Origin: WTXA01 sp964415195
GTDB taxonomy: Bacteria; Bacillota; TC1
DNA length: 64,000 bases
Assembly (NCBI GenBank): GCA_964415195.1
Contig: CAYPYD010000001.1
Coordinates: 439,845-503,844 of the forward strand
Reading direction: 5' to 3'
The first letter of the stretch is position 1. Each line of letters starts with the position of its first letter. A program made the position numbers and the translations under genes. Shown piece by piece: positions 34,413-41,969 of the stretch. A model generated the notes under the pieces. The model worked only from the letters and a program-made list of their open reading frames with translations. It did no database searches and was not told the DNA's origin.

Positions 34413-34496
34413 GCGAGGGTGGCGGAATGGCAGACGCGCACGCTTGAGGGGCGTGTGAGTAACATCGTGTGGGTTCAAGTCCCATTCCTCGCACCA
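34413..34496 (+). tRNA. tRNA-Leu (anticodon GAG)
   Basis: An 84-base class II tRNA with encoded CCA. Acceptor stem GCGAGGG / TCCTCGC, anticodon stem CACGC / GCGTG around loop TTGAGGG (anticodon GAG), a long variable arm, and T loop TTCAAGT. It reads CUC/CUU leucine codons. Confidence 0.93.
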
Positions 34497-34501
34497 AAAT
34501 G

Positions 34502-34546
34502 GATACGGTAATTGATACAATTGTGTTGATTACCGTATCATTTTTC
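34502..34546 (+). terminator. Intrinsic terminator after tRNA-Leu(GAG)
   Basis: The 11-bp stem GATACGGTAAT / ATTACCGTATC is followed by TTTTT five bases after the tRNA. Confidence 0.85.
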
Positions 34547-34639
34547 TTAAGTTCTGAATTTTTTGATTTTTTTGTTTGTAACAAATTGGTCAAGATTTAT
34601 TAAAACTATTCGTGGGTAGTAAAAAGTGTGGTCAACTTA

Positions 34640-34648
34640 TGTTATAAT
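34640..34648 (+). promoter_or_regulatory. Extended -10 promoter of 6S RNA
   Basis: TGTTATAAT at 34640-34648 is an extended -10. The wider TTATGTTATAATTA matches the tRNA-Leu(GAG) promoter exactly. No good -35 was seen. Confidence 0.45.
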
Positions 34649-34654
34649 TAGTTC

Positions 34655-34882
34655 ATAAAGATTGCGCATAGTTTCCGTTGATAGTAGCATCTTTTTCTGG
34701 AATTCAGCTCCCTTTATTTTGAATCTACATATTTAAATCGGGAGTTCAATATTTTGATTTTGATATTAGACCTATTATAAGTCCCTTGGGGCAGAGGAAA
34801 GTTGAAATTTCATTGAGGACACCCACCTATTCGAACGGATAGGTTACAAAATAAAGGGAACTGAATTCCAGAAATTTCTTTT
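34655..34882 (+). ncRNA. ssrS: 6S RNA (RNA polymerase regulator)
   Basis: A noncoding region folds as a long rod. A 28-bp closing stem pairs 34694-34721 with 34847-34874 (one mismatch; arms TTTCTGGAATTCAG and CTGAATTCCAGAAA at the ends). An open central part and an inner stem follow. On the 3' side of the bubble, GACAC-CC-ACCT, a small hairpin (34828-34844) and AGGTTACA follow the same order as E. coli 6S RNA (GACAC..CACCT-hairpin-AGGGTTACA). GTCCC and TTTCAT on the 5' side also fit. 6S RNA binds the housekeeping RNA polymerase by imitating an open promoter. The 5' end is set from the -10 box and is approximate. Confidence 0.82.
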
Positions 34883-34966
34883 GCGAGAGTGGCGGAATGG
34901 CAGACGCGCACGTTTCAGAGGCGTGTGAGTAATATCGTGTGGGTTCAAGTCCCATCTCTCGCACCA
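34883..34966 (+). tRNA. tRNA-Leu (anticodon CAG)
   Basis: An 84-base class II tRNA with encoded CCA, nearly identical to the GAG tRNA upstream except in the anticodon loop (TTCAGAG, anticodon CAG) and some stem pairs. It reads CUG. It starts only 8 bases after the end of the 6S closing stem and shows no promoter of its own, so it is probably cut out of a 6S-tRNA transcript. Confidence 0.93.
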
Positions 34967-34973
34967 GTACTTT

Positions 34974-35001
34974 AAAAGTCCTTATTTATGGGGCTTTTTT
35001 T
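34974..35001 (+). terminator. Terminator after tRNA-Leu(CAG)
   Basis: A short stem AAAGTCC / GGGCTTT with one wobble pair, followed by a run of Ts. Confidence 0.6.
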
Positions 35002-35033
35002 ATTGCATAAAAAGTTGTGGGCTTAATGGAAGT

Positions 35034-35072
35034 AATGAGTATAATAACGTAAAATTATTATACTCATTTTTT
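35034..35072 (+). terminator. Second terminator or attenuator before the efflux operon
   Basis: A perfect 14-bp stem (35034-35047 with 35055-35068; AATGAGTATAATAA) followed by TTTT. It isolates the RNA genes from the efflux operon. Confidence 0.8.
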
Positions 35073-35076
35073 ATTT

Positions 35077-35105
35077 AGTTAATGTTAACTTAATCTTGGA
35101 TATAT
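35077..35105 (+). promoter_or_regulatory. Candidate response-regulator box before the efflux operon
   Basis: AGTTAATGTTAACTTAATC carries TTAAT/TTAAC/TTAAT direct repeats and is followed by GATATAT. A similar element (AGTTAAT...GTTAATCT...GATATAT) occurs at 39679-39713, just after the cassette. Direct repeats of about 6 bases suit an OmpR-type regulator such as the one encoded here. The role is inference. Confidence 0.35.
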
Positions 35106-35141
35106 ATTATTAAGTCATATTAAAATTCAAGGAGGCACAAG

Positions 35142-36017
35142 ATGTCAAAAAAAGAACAAAACAAAACAAAACGAAAATTAATTATTGGAGGTTTCCTGAT
35201 TATCATCATTGGGGTAATTGCAGCAGTTACAGCGTTTTTACCAAAGCCGTTCAATTACTCAATGGTAGCAGCAGAATCAAAAACAATAGAAAATTACTAC
35301 ACCTTCTCAGGTGATGTTGAAAGCAAAAATTCTCAAATGGTAATGGCTGGATCATCATTGCAAATATCAGAGGTTAAAGTAGTAGAGGGAGAAAAAGTTG
35401 AAAAAGATGATGTGCTATTTGTTACAAAACAAGGTATAGATATTAAAGCGAAAATTGCTGGAACAGTTACTGAAATTTATGTTGAGGACAATGAACAAGT
35501 CATGGCAGGTACTAAATTATGTGACCTATATGACTTGGATAATCTGCAGGTTAAAATAATGGTTGATGAATATGATTTAAGTAGCATATCAAAAGACAAA
35601 GAAATATATATAAATATCAATGCACTAAACAAAGAAATTAAAGGTAAAGTTGAAAGCATTTCTGATATTGCAAATATTGGACAAGGGATTTCATACTTTA
35701 CTGCTTTAATAAGTGTGCCAATAGATAAGGACATTAAAGTTGGTATGACAGTCGAGGCTAAGGTGATTAAAAATCAAGCAGAAAATGTTGTTACAATTCC
35801 AATAAGAGCTTTAAATTTTGATGATGACGAAAAAGCATATGTCTTCGTTAAGAATGATAATAAAGAAATAGTTAAAAAAATAGTTAATATCGGTCTAAAT
35901 GACGGCATCTTTGTTGAAGTTACCAAAGGATTAGTTGATGGTCAAAAGATTTATATATCTAATGATTCAACCAGTGGACAAGATAGTGGAATTCTGCCAC
36001 CAATGCCAACCAATTAG
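35142..36017 (+). CDS. MacA/HlyD-type membrane fusion (adaptor) protein
   Basis: A 291-residue protein with an N-terminal membrane anchor (about 12-33). A biotinyl/lipoyl-like hairpin follows (VEGEKVEKDDVLFV and IAGTVTEIYVEDNEQVMAGTKL), then a beta-barrel and a C-terminal domain with VTIPIRALNF. The long coiled-coil hairpin of Gram-negative MacA is absent, as expected for Gram-positive adaptors. AAGGAGG precedes the start. It heads a five-gene cassette with an ABC ATPase, an MacB-like permease and a two-component system. Confidence 0.85.
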   Translation: MSKKEQNKTKRKLIIGGFLIIIIGVIAAVTAFLPKPFNYSMVAAESKTIENYYTFSGDVESKNSQMVMAGSSLQISEVKVVEGEKVEKDDVLFVTKQGIDIKAKIAGTVTEIYVEDNEQVMAGTKLCDLYDLDNLQVKIMVDEYDLSSISKDKEIYININALNKEIKGKVESISDIANIGQGISYFTALISVPIDKDIKVGMTVEAKVIKNQAENVVTIPIRALNFDDDEKAYVFVKNDNKEIVKKIVNIGLNDGIFVEVTKGLVDGQKIYISNDSTSGQDSGILPPMPTN

Positions 36018-36029
36018 GAAGGGAATATA

Positions 36030-36725
36030 ATGGAAATACTAAAAATGAAAAACATAGTTAAAACTTATACTATGGGTGACGAAGAACAAACAGTCTTGAA
36101 AAGTATAGATTTTAATATTGATGTAGGAGAATTCGTTTCAATATTAGGTCCATCAGGCTCAGGTAAATCTACATTAATGAATATTATAGGTTGTCTTGAT
36201 ACACCAACAAGCGGAGAGTATTTGTTAAATGGGAAATTATTATTAAATCAAGATGAAAGTGAACTTGCTAGATTGCGAAATAAGGAAATTGGCTTTATTT
36301 TTCAGCAATTTCAACTTCTTCCAAGATTGACGGCAATACAAAATGTAGAACTTCCTCTGATTTATTCAGGAGTCTCCGAAAAAGAACGTAAACAAAGAGC
36401 GATTGAAATGCTAAATAGAGTTGGACTCTCAGATAAACTAAAAAACCGACCAAATCAACTTTCTGGGGGACAACAACAACGAGTAGCAATTGCAAGAGCA
36501 CTAGTAACAAATCCTACAATTCTACTTGCTGATGAACCAACGGGAGCGCTCGATCAAAAAAATGGACAGCAAATTATAGATTTATTTGAAGAATTGCATA
36601 ATGAGGGAAAAACCATAATAATGATAACTCACGATAAAAAAATAGCAAGTCATGCAAGTAGAACTGTTAACATACTTGATGGTGAGCTTTTTGAAGTAAT
36701 GGGAGGTAATCACAATGATAATTGA
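36030..36725 (+). CDS. MacB/LolD-type ABC transporter ATP-binding protein
   Basis: A 231-residue ATPase: Walker A GPSGSGKST, Q-loop IFQQFQLL, signature LSGGQQQRVAIARAL, Walker B ILLADEPTGALD and H-loop ITHD. It matches the group that powers MacB-type permeases. It overlaps the permease gene by 11 bases, so they are one transporter. Confidence 0.92.
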   Translation: MEILKMKNIVKTYTMGDEEQTVLKSIDFNIDVGEFVSILGPSGSGKSTLMNIIGCLDTPTSGEYLLNGKLLLNQDESELARLRNKEIGFIFQQFQLLPRLTAIQNVELPLIYSGVSEKERKQRAIEMLNRVGLSDKLKNRPNQLSGGQQQRVAIARALVTNPTILLADEPTGALDQKNGQQIIDLFEELHNEGKTIIMITHDKKIASHASRTVNILDGELFEVMGGNHNDN

Positions 36726-37887
36726 AAGTTTACTAATGTCCTGGAGAAACATCATAAATAACAAAATGCGCTCATTTTTAACTGTATTAGGAGTCTTGAT
36801 CGGTGTTGCCTCAATTATTGCAATTATCTCTATAGTTCAAGGAGTAACTGAAAATATCACTTCTCAAGTCATGGATATGGGTGCTAATAAAATAAGCATC
36901 CAAAGTAAAGGAACCTATTTAAAAAAAGGTCTAACAATAAATGATTTGTATAGTATAGAGGAAATTGATAATATTCAAGGGGTGTCACCTGGCATAAACG
37001 GAATGACGGAAATATATTATGATGGTAAAATCATGGATGAGATATCAATTCTAGGTAAGAATGAAGTGCATTTCAAAAATACACAGGATCTTTTAGAAAG
37101 TGGCAGACCCATATATAAGCTAGATGTAGACAATAAAAATCAAGTTTGTCTAATTGGTAATGATATAGTTGAGGAATATTTTAAAACAGAAAGCCCAATT
37201 AATAAAAAAATAGTTGTTGGCAATATGGAATATACTATAATTGGCACATTACAGAAATCAAATGATTTTGCTGCTGGAAGTAATGATAAGTCAATTATTA
37301 TTCCCTACACTACAGCAATGAAGTTAATTGGAACTGGATATATTTCATCTCTGGATATATATGTAGCCGATGAAAACAAGGCGGAAGAGACAACTGACAA
37401 AATTGAATCAGTACTAAAAAGTAGTTTTAATAGTAAAGATGATGGGTATATTGTTACAAATATGAAGAATATTCTTGATACAGTTTCTGACATGACAGGT
37501 ACTATGACACTTATGCTTGGTGGCATAGCATTTATATCCTTAGTTGTTGGGGGAATTGGAATTATGAATATGATGTTGGTTACAGTTACTGAAAGGACTG
37601 CAGAAATTGGTCTAAGAAAAGCATTAGGCGCAGAACCGAAGACAATTCAATTACAATTCTTGCTAGAAGCTTTGTTTTTATCGCTTTTTGGTGGGATAAT
37701 TGGACTAGGTGCTGGTTTAATACTTGCATATATTGCAAGTATACTATTGGGGATAGAGTTTATAGTTGTGGGTTATTCTGTGTTTCTTGCAATTGGTTTT
37801 TCATCCTTAATTGGTTTGATATTCGGCTATTCACCAGCAAGAAAAGCCAGCAAGTTGAATCCAATAGATGCTCTTAGAAGTGCATAG
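36715..37887 (+). CDS. MacB-like ABC transporter permease
   Basis: A 390-residue FtsX/MacB-type permease: one N-terminal membrane helix (MRSFLTVLGVLIGVASIIAII), a large extracytoplasmic MacB domain (about 45-260), and three C-terminal helices. The coupling motif is TERTAEIGLRKALGAEPKTI. With the adaptor and ATPase it forms a mechanotransmission-type exporter, often for antimicrobial peptides or lipids. Confidence 0.9.
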   Translation: MIIESLLMSWRNIINNKMRSFLTVLGVLIGVASIIAIISIVQGVTENITSQVMDMGANKISIQSKGTYLKKGLTINDLYSIEEIDNIQGVSPGINGMTEIYYDGKIMDEISILGKNEVHFKNTQDLLESGRPIYKLDVDNKNQVCLIGNDIVEEYFKTESPINKKIVVGNMEYTIIGTLQKSNDFAAGSNDKSIIIPYTTAMKLIGTGYISSLDIYVADENKAEETTDKIESVLKSSFNSKDDGYIVTNMKNILDTVSDMTGTMTLMLGGIAFISLVVGGIGIMNMMLVTVTERTAEIGLRKALGAEPKTIQLQFLLEALFLSLFGGIIGLGAGLILAYIASILLGIEFIVVGYSVFLAIGFSSLIGLIFGYSPARKASKLNPIDALRSA

Positions 37888-37934
37888 ACATTTTAGGTTA
37901 AATATGTTAAAACAGAAAACAGGTGGTGATTAAA

Positions 37935-38606
37935 TTGTTTAATATTTTAGTTTGTGAAGATGATAAGAATATTAGAAACCTTATAGGTGAATATTTAAAA
38001 AGCGAAAATTATCAAGTCTTTTACAGTGAAAATGGCGAGGACGCAATTAAGGTTCTTGAAGATAATTATATTGATCTTTTAATCACCGATGTTATGATGC
38101 CGAAGATGGATGGCTTTAAATTGGCAAAGGAAATAAGAGAGAGTAGTTATGAATTGCCAATCCTTATGATAACAGCCAAAGAAAAACTGGAAGATAAAAA
38201 AATTGGATACAGAAATGGTATAGATGATTATATGGTGAAGCCTATTGAAATGGATGAAATGCTACTTCGAGTCGCTGCCTTATTAAGAAGAGCTAAAATT
38301 GCGAGTGAAAAGAAACTAGTAATTGGGAATACTACATTGGATTATGATAAGTTTACTGTTAATTCAAATGGTGTATTGCAGGATTTACCAAAAAAAGAAT
38401 TCATGCTTATTTTCAAGTTGCTTTCTCAAATAAATTGTATCTTCACTAGAAGTCAATTAATGGATGAAATATGGGGTTACGACACTGAAAGCGATGAACA
38501 AACTGTGAACGTACATATTAGTAAATTAAGGGAACGTTTCATGGATAATCAAGATTTTGAGATAGTTACAGTAAAAGGACTAGGATATAAGGCGGTAAAG
38601 TTATGA
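37935..38606 (+). CDS. OmpR-family response regulator
   Basis: A 223-residue regulator: receiver domain with acidic pocket CEDD, phospho-Asp in LLITDVMMPKMDG, switch Thr/Lys (ITAKE, MVKP), then an OmpR winged helix (LPKKEFMLIFKLL..RSQLMDEIWGYD...NVHISKLRERF...VKGLGYKA). Start TTG 37935 is chosen because AGGTGG (37921-37926) has normal spacing to it, whereas GTG 37923 and 37926 lie inside that site. It overlaps the kinase gene by 4 bases. It likely controls the exporter upstream. Confidence 0.9.
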   Translation: MFNILVCEDDKNIRNLIGEYLKSENYQVFYSENGEDAIKVLEDNYIDLLITDVMMPKMDGFKLAKEIRESSYELPILMITAKEKLEDKKIGYRNGIDDYMVKPIEMDEMLLRVAALLRRAKIASEKKLVIGNTTLDYDKFTVNSNGVLQDLPKKEFMLIFKLLSQINCIFTRSQLMDEIWGYDTESDEQTVNVHISKLRERFMDNQDFEIVTVKGLGYKAVKL

Positions 38607-39643
38607 AGAAAATATTCTCCAAATTATTTATGAAATATTTAATTGTATTTTTAGGCATAAATGTAATGTCCAATATTATAGCGACATTTTTCATGTTCAA
38701 TATTATGAAAATAGATATTCAGACTGCAACTATAATCATGCAAAAAGAGAACGCAGCACCAATTACAACATTTGCATTTGGAATAGGTGGATTTACTATA
38801 GTGATTGGCATTATTTCTATCTTGATTGCTACAAAATTATTGATTAAACCAATTAAAAATATAACCGATGGATCCAAAGAAGTTGCTACAGGTAATTTCA
38901 ATATTGAAATTCCTGAAAATGGAAATGATGAAGTAACAGAATTGACTAGAAATTTTAATAAAATGACTAAAGCTTTGATGAAAAATGAATATTTGCATAA
39001 AGATTTTGTATCAAATGTTTCCCACGAGTTTAAAACTCCTTTAACTTCATTGCAAGGTTATGCTGAATTAATTAAGAAAAATGATATTTCTGATGAAAAG
39101 AGGGATGAATATATTGATATAATTATTTCTGAAAGCAAAAAACTTTCATATTTATCTTCTAATTTACTTAAGTTATCTGAATTAGAAAATACAAGCTTTC
39201 CTTCGAAAAAGGATGTTATATATTTAGATGATCAAATACGTGATGCTTTAGTACTATTGCAGAATGAATGGGAACTGAAGAATATTGATATATCTCTACA
39301 ATTGGATAGAGTTAAATTTATCGGTGATAAGGCGCTATTATATCAAGTCTGGGTTAATCTAATATCAAATGCTATAAAATATTCCAATCAAAACGGGAAA
39401 ATTAGCATTGCGTTATATGAAAATGATTCTATTAATGTTGTAATTTCTGATAATGGTATAGGTATGTCTGCTGAAGACGTTGATAGGGTATTTGAGCGCT
39501 TCTATAAGGCGGATTCATCTAGAAACAGTATTGGAACTGGACTTGGACTTTCAATTGTCAAGAAAATTATTGAAATCCATGGTGGAAAAATTAGTCTTCA
39601 AAGTAAAATTAACGAGGGTAGTAATTTTAAAATTGTATTTTGA
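38603..39643 (+). CDS. Sensor histidine kinase
   Basis: A 346-residue membrane kinase: two membrane helices (about 11-33 and 55-80) with a very short outside loop, a HAMP linker, HisKA with FVSNVSHEFKTPLTSLQGY, and an ATPase domain (NLISNAIKYSN, ISDNGIGM, GTGLGLSIVKKI). The small outside loop (about 25 residues) suggests that it senses within the membrane or through the transporter, as in peptide-antibiotic sensors. It pairs with the response regulator just upstream. Confidence 0.9.
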   Translation: MKKIFSKLFMKYLIVFLGINVMSNIIATFFMFNIMKIDIQTATIIMQKENAAPITTFAFGIGGFTIVIGIISILIATKLLIKPIKNITDGSKEVATGNFNIEIPENGNDEVTELTRNFNKMTKALMKNEYLHKDFVSNVSHEFKTPLTSLQGYAELIKKNDISDEKRDEYIDIIISESKKLSYLSSNLLKLSELENTSFPSKKDVIYLDDQIRDALVLLQNEWELKNIDISLQLDRVKFIGDKALLYQVWVNLISNAIKYSNQNGKISIALYENDSINVVISDNGIGMSAEDVDRVFERFYKADSSRNSIGTGLGLSIVKKIIEIHGGKISLQSKINEGSNFKIVF

Positions 39644-39678
39644 TTTAGGGTGAATATAATATTTTTCCTCTTGTACAA

Positions 39679-39713
39679 AGTTAATTAATAAGTTAATCTA
39701 ATATTAGATATAT
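39679..39713 (+). promoter_or_regulatory. Box resembling the one before the efflux cassette
   Basis: AGTTAATTAATAAGTTAATCT followed by GATATAT, compared with 35077-35105. It lies after the kinase gene. It may be a regulator site or a trace of the cassette's insertion ends. Confidence 0.3.
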
Positions 39714-39719
39714 GACAAT

Positions 39720-39751
39720 AACAGAACTCAACGAAAGATGGGTTCTGTTTA
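39720..39751 (+). terminator. Terminator after the efflux/two-component cassette
   Basis: An 8-bp stem AACAGAAC / GTTCTGTT with a 14-base loop, ending in TTT. Confidence 0.5.
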
Positions 39752-39772
39752 CTTTAAAGAGAAGGTGATTTT

Positions 39773-40771
39773 ATGCCATTACAAATTATTAGAGCTGATA
39801 TAACAAAACTCGAGGTTGATGCCATAGTAAATGCTGCTAATGAAACACTATTAGGTGGTGGTGGAGTTGATGGAGCTATTCATAAAGCTGCAGGTCCAGG
39901 ATTACTTGAAGAGTGCAGGACGTTAGGTGGTTGTAAGACTGGTGATGCTAAAATAACTAAAGGCTACGATCTACCTGCTAAGTTTGTGATTCATGCTGTT
40001 GGACCTGTCTGGCATGGTGGTGATAAGGGTGAGGTTTTACTTTTGGCTTCATGTTATAGGAAATCATTGGAGTTGGCTATGGAGAATGGACTGGAGAGTA
40101 TTGCCTTTCCTCTGATATCTTCTGGTGCTTATGGTTATCCTAAGGATCAGGCTATAAAGATTGCTCAGTCTGTTATTAGTGATTTTTTGAGATTTCATGA
40201 CATGACGGTTTATTTGGTTGTCTTTGACAAGAAGGCCTATATATTATCTGAAGATCTTTTTTCATCAGTTAAGGCATATATTGATGATAATTATGTTAAC
40301 AGTCATGAAATGATGTATGGTAGAACTAGACAACGTACTGATTTATATGATTCAAATATGAATCAACCATATATGAACAGAAGTTGTTACCGTAGCGGAC
40401 CAAGAAAACTTGAGGAAGTAGTTGGTGAACTTGAGGAGACTTTTTCAGAGAGTTTATTAAGATTAATAGACCAGAAGGGTATGACTGATGTAGAAACCTA
40501 CAAGAAAGCCAATGTTGATAGGAAGTTGTTTTCTAAAATCAGAAATGATAAGTTCTACCAGCCAAAGAAAAGTACGGTTATTGCCTTTGGTATTGCCTTA
40601 GAACTAAGTCTGGATGAAATGAAGGACCTGTTGCTTAAGGCAGGTTATGGTTTGTCTAAAAGTAGCAAGTTTGATTTGATTATTAAGTATTTTATAAATA
40701 TCGGAGTATATGATGTTTTGGTTATAAATAATGCATTATTTGAGTTTGAACAAAATCTCCTTGGTTTTTAA
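39773..40771 (+). CDS. Macro-domain protein with C-terminal helical domain
   Basis: A 332-residue protein. An N-terminal macro domain (about 1-170) has IVNAANETLLGGGGVDGAIHKAAG, HAVGPVW and PLISSGAYGYP, as in O-acetyl-ADP-ribose/ADP-ribosyl hydrolases. After a linker (about 175-215), a C-terminal alpha-helical region (about 220-330) carries SLLRLIDQKGMTDVETYKKANVDRKLFSKIRND...AFGIALELSLDEMKDLLLKAGY, which looks like an XRE-type helix-turn-helix fold. The fusion suggests ADP-ribose recognition coupled to nucleic-acid or protein binding. A VWA protein follows. Confidence 0.8.
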   Translation: MPLQIIRADITKLEVDAIVNAANETLLGGGGVDGAIHKAAGPGLLEECRTLGGCKTGDAKITKGYDLPAKFVIHAVGPVWHGGDKGEVLLLASCYRKSLELAMENGLESIAFPLISSGAYGYPKDQAIKIAQSVISDFLRFHDMTVYLVVFDKKAYILSEDLFSSVKAYIDDNYVNSHEMMYGRTRQRTDLYDSNMNQPYMNRSCYRSGPRKLEEVVGELEETFSESLLRLIDQKGMTDVETYKKANVDRKLFSKIRNDKFYQPKKSTVIAFGIALELSLDEMKDLLLKAGYGLSKSSKFDLIIKYFINIGVYDVLVINNALFEFEQNLLGF

Positions 40772-40816
40772 TTTGTCGCTTTTGATGCGACCAATGTTGT
40801 TTCTTGAGATGGTATT

Positions 40817-40841
40817 CTTTGATTAGAAAAGATAATCAAAG
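40817..40841 (+). promoter_or_regulatory. Hairpin touching the VWA ribosome site
   Basis: A perfect 9-bp inverted repeat (CTTTGATTA / TAATCAAAG). Its 3' arm contains the first bases of the AAAGGAGG site at 40838-40845, so folding would limit translation of the VWA gene. Confidence 0.45.
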
Positions 40842-40853
40842 GAGGAACATATT

Positions 40854-41498
40854 ATGAAAGCAAATTTAACAGAACTGGTCTTTATTCTAGATAGAAGTGG
40901 GTCAATGACAGGCCTTGAAGCTGATACTATTGGTGGATATAACTCCATGTTGCAAGAACAAAAGGAAGCTGAGGGTGAGGCTGTTATTACTACAGTACTG
41001 TTTGATGACAGGTATGAACTTCTACATGACCGCTTAAATATTAAGGGTGTAGCTCCAATAACAAAGAAAGAATATTTTGTCAGAGGTTCTACAGCGTTAT
41101 TAGATGCGGTTGGTAAGAGCATTAAGAAGATAATCAATGTTCAAAGGAACACACTTGAGGCTGAAAAGGCAGAGAAAGTGCTTTTTGTTATAACTACTGA
41201 TGGTTATGAGAATGCGAGTAGAGAGTATACTTACGATAAGATTAAAAGTATGATCGAGCGTCAGAAGAGTAAGTATGGTTGGGAGTTTATTTTCCTTGGT
41301 GCTAATATTGATGCAGCTGCTGAGGCAGAGAGGTTTGGAATTGGTCGTGATAGGGCTGCTCAGTATCATAATGACAGTGAAGGTGTTGAGTTGAACTTTA
41401 GAACGGTTAGTAGAGCCACAATGCAGTTCCGTGGTAGAAAATCAATTCCTGAAGATTGGAAAAAGGATATTGATGATGATTTTAAAGAGAGAAAGTAA
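40854..41498 (+). CDS. VWA domain protein
   Basis: A 214-residue von Willebrand factor A protein. The metal-ion site is LDRSGSM (12-18, DxSxS) with a Thr in RGSTALLDAVG and an Asp in ITTDGYENAS. It has no signal peptide or membrane helix, so it is cytoplasmic. VWA proteins bind partners through the metal site. It follows the macro-domain fusion, which suggests a shared stress or conflict role, but this is unproven. AAAGGAGG precedes the ATG. Confidence 0.83.
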   Translation: MKANLTELVFILDRSGSMTGLEADTIGGYNSMLQEQKEAEGEAVITTVLFDDRYELLHDRLNIKGVAPITKKEYFVRGSTALLDAVGKSIKKIINVQRNTLEAEKAEKVLFVITTDGYENASREYTYDKIKSMIERQKSKYGWEFIFLGANIDAAAEAERFGIGRDRAAQYHNDSEGVELNFRTVSRATMQFRGRKSIPEDWKKDIDDDFKERK

Positions 41499-41512
41499 GC
41501 AAAAATATAGAT

Positions 41513-41546
41513 GTAACAGGACCGAAAGGTCCTGTTATTCTTTTTT
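41513..41546 (+). terminator. Intrinsic terminator
   Basis: A perfect 10-bp stem (TAACAGGACC / GGTCCTGTTA) with GAAA loop, followed by TTC and six Ts. It ends the macro-VWA unit. Confidence 0.88.
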
Positions 41547-41609
41547 GTTCACAAATAGCAGATATTGGTGTTAGAATGGAGAAAAGAGTTAGGCACTGGA
41601 GGTTATGAT

Positions 41610-41969
41610 ATGAAGTATGATTGGATTGAAGGGTATTGTTTATCCAAGAAGAGTGTTATAAGAGAGTATAAGGTGGAATGGGACGCTGTAAGATATATGA
41701 TCAAGGATAAGATGTTTGTACTCCAGGGTGACGATAATAAAGGTAATCTAATTATCACTGTTAAACTAAATCCTGAATTTGGGGAATTGTTAAGATTGAA
41801 ATATGAAGATATTATCCCTGGTTATCATATGAATAAGGTTCATTGGAATTCTCTTTTTCTTGATGGCGATGTGCCTGATGATGTTGTTAAGGAGATGTTG
41901 GATGAGTCATATAATCTTGTCTTTTTATCATTAAGTAAAAAACAACAGAAGGAGATAGAGAATGAATAA
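41610..41969 (+). CDS. MmcQ/YjbR family protein
   Basis: A 119-residue YjbR-fold protein. The N-terminal IEGYCLSKKSV, the central MFVLQGDDNKGNLIITVKLNPEFGELLR and the C-terminal GYHMNKVHWNSLFLDGDVPDDVVKEMLDESYNLVFLSLSKK are diagnostic. ATG 41610 follows GGAGG. The upstream in-frame ATG lacks a site. Members are thought to bind DNA, but the role is poorly known. It overlaps the next gene by 8 bases. Confidence 0.85.
   Translation: MKYDWIEGYCLSKKSVIREYKVEWDAVRYMIKDKMFVLQGDDNKGNLIITVKLNPEFGELLRLKYEDIIPGYHMNKVHWNSLFLDGDVPDDVVKEMLDESYNLVFLSLSKKQQKEIENE

Noticed and set aside
34287..34511. Open frame overlapping tRNA-Leu(GAG)
   Set aside because: It runs through the tRNA and the upstream end of pfp, without a ribosome site; a chance frame.
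34497..34882. T-box or other riboswitch between the tRNAs
   Set aside because: No coding region follows, and the fold and conserved bases match 6S RNA.
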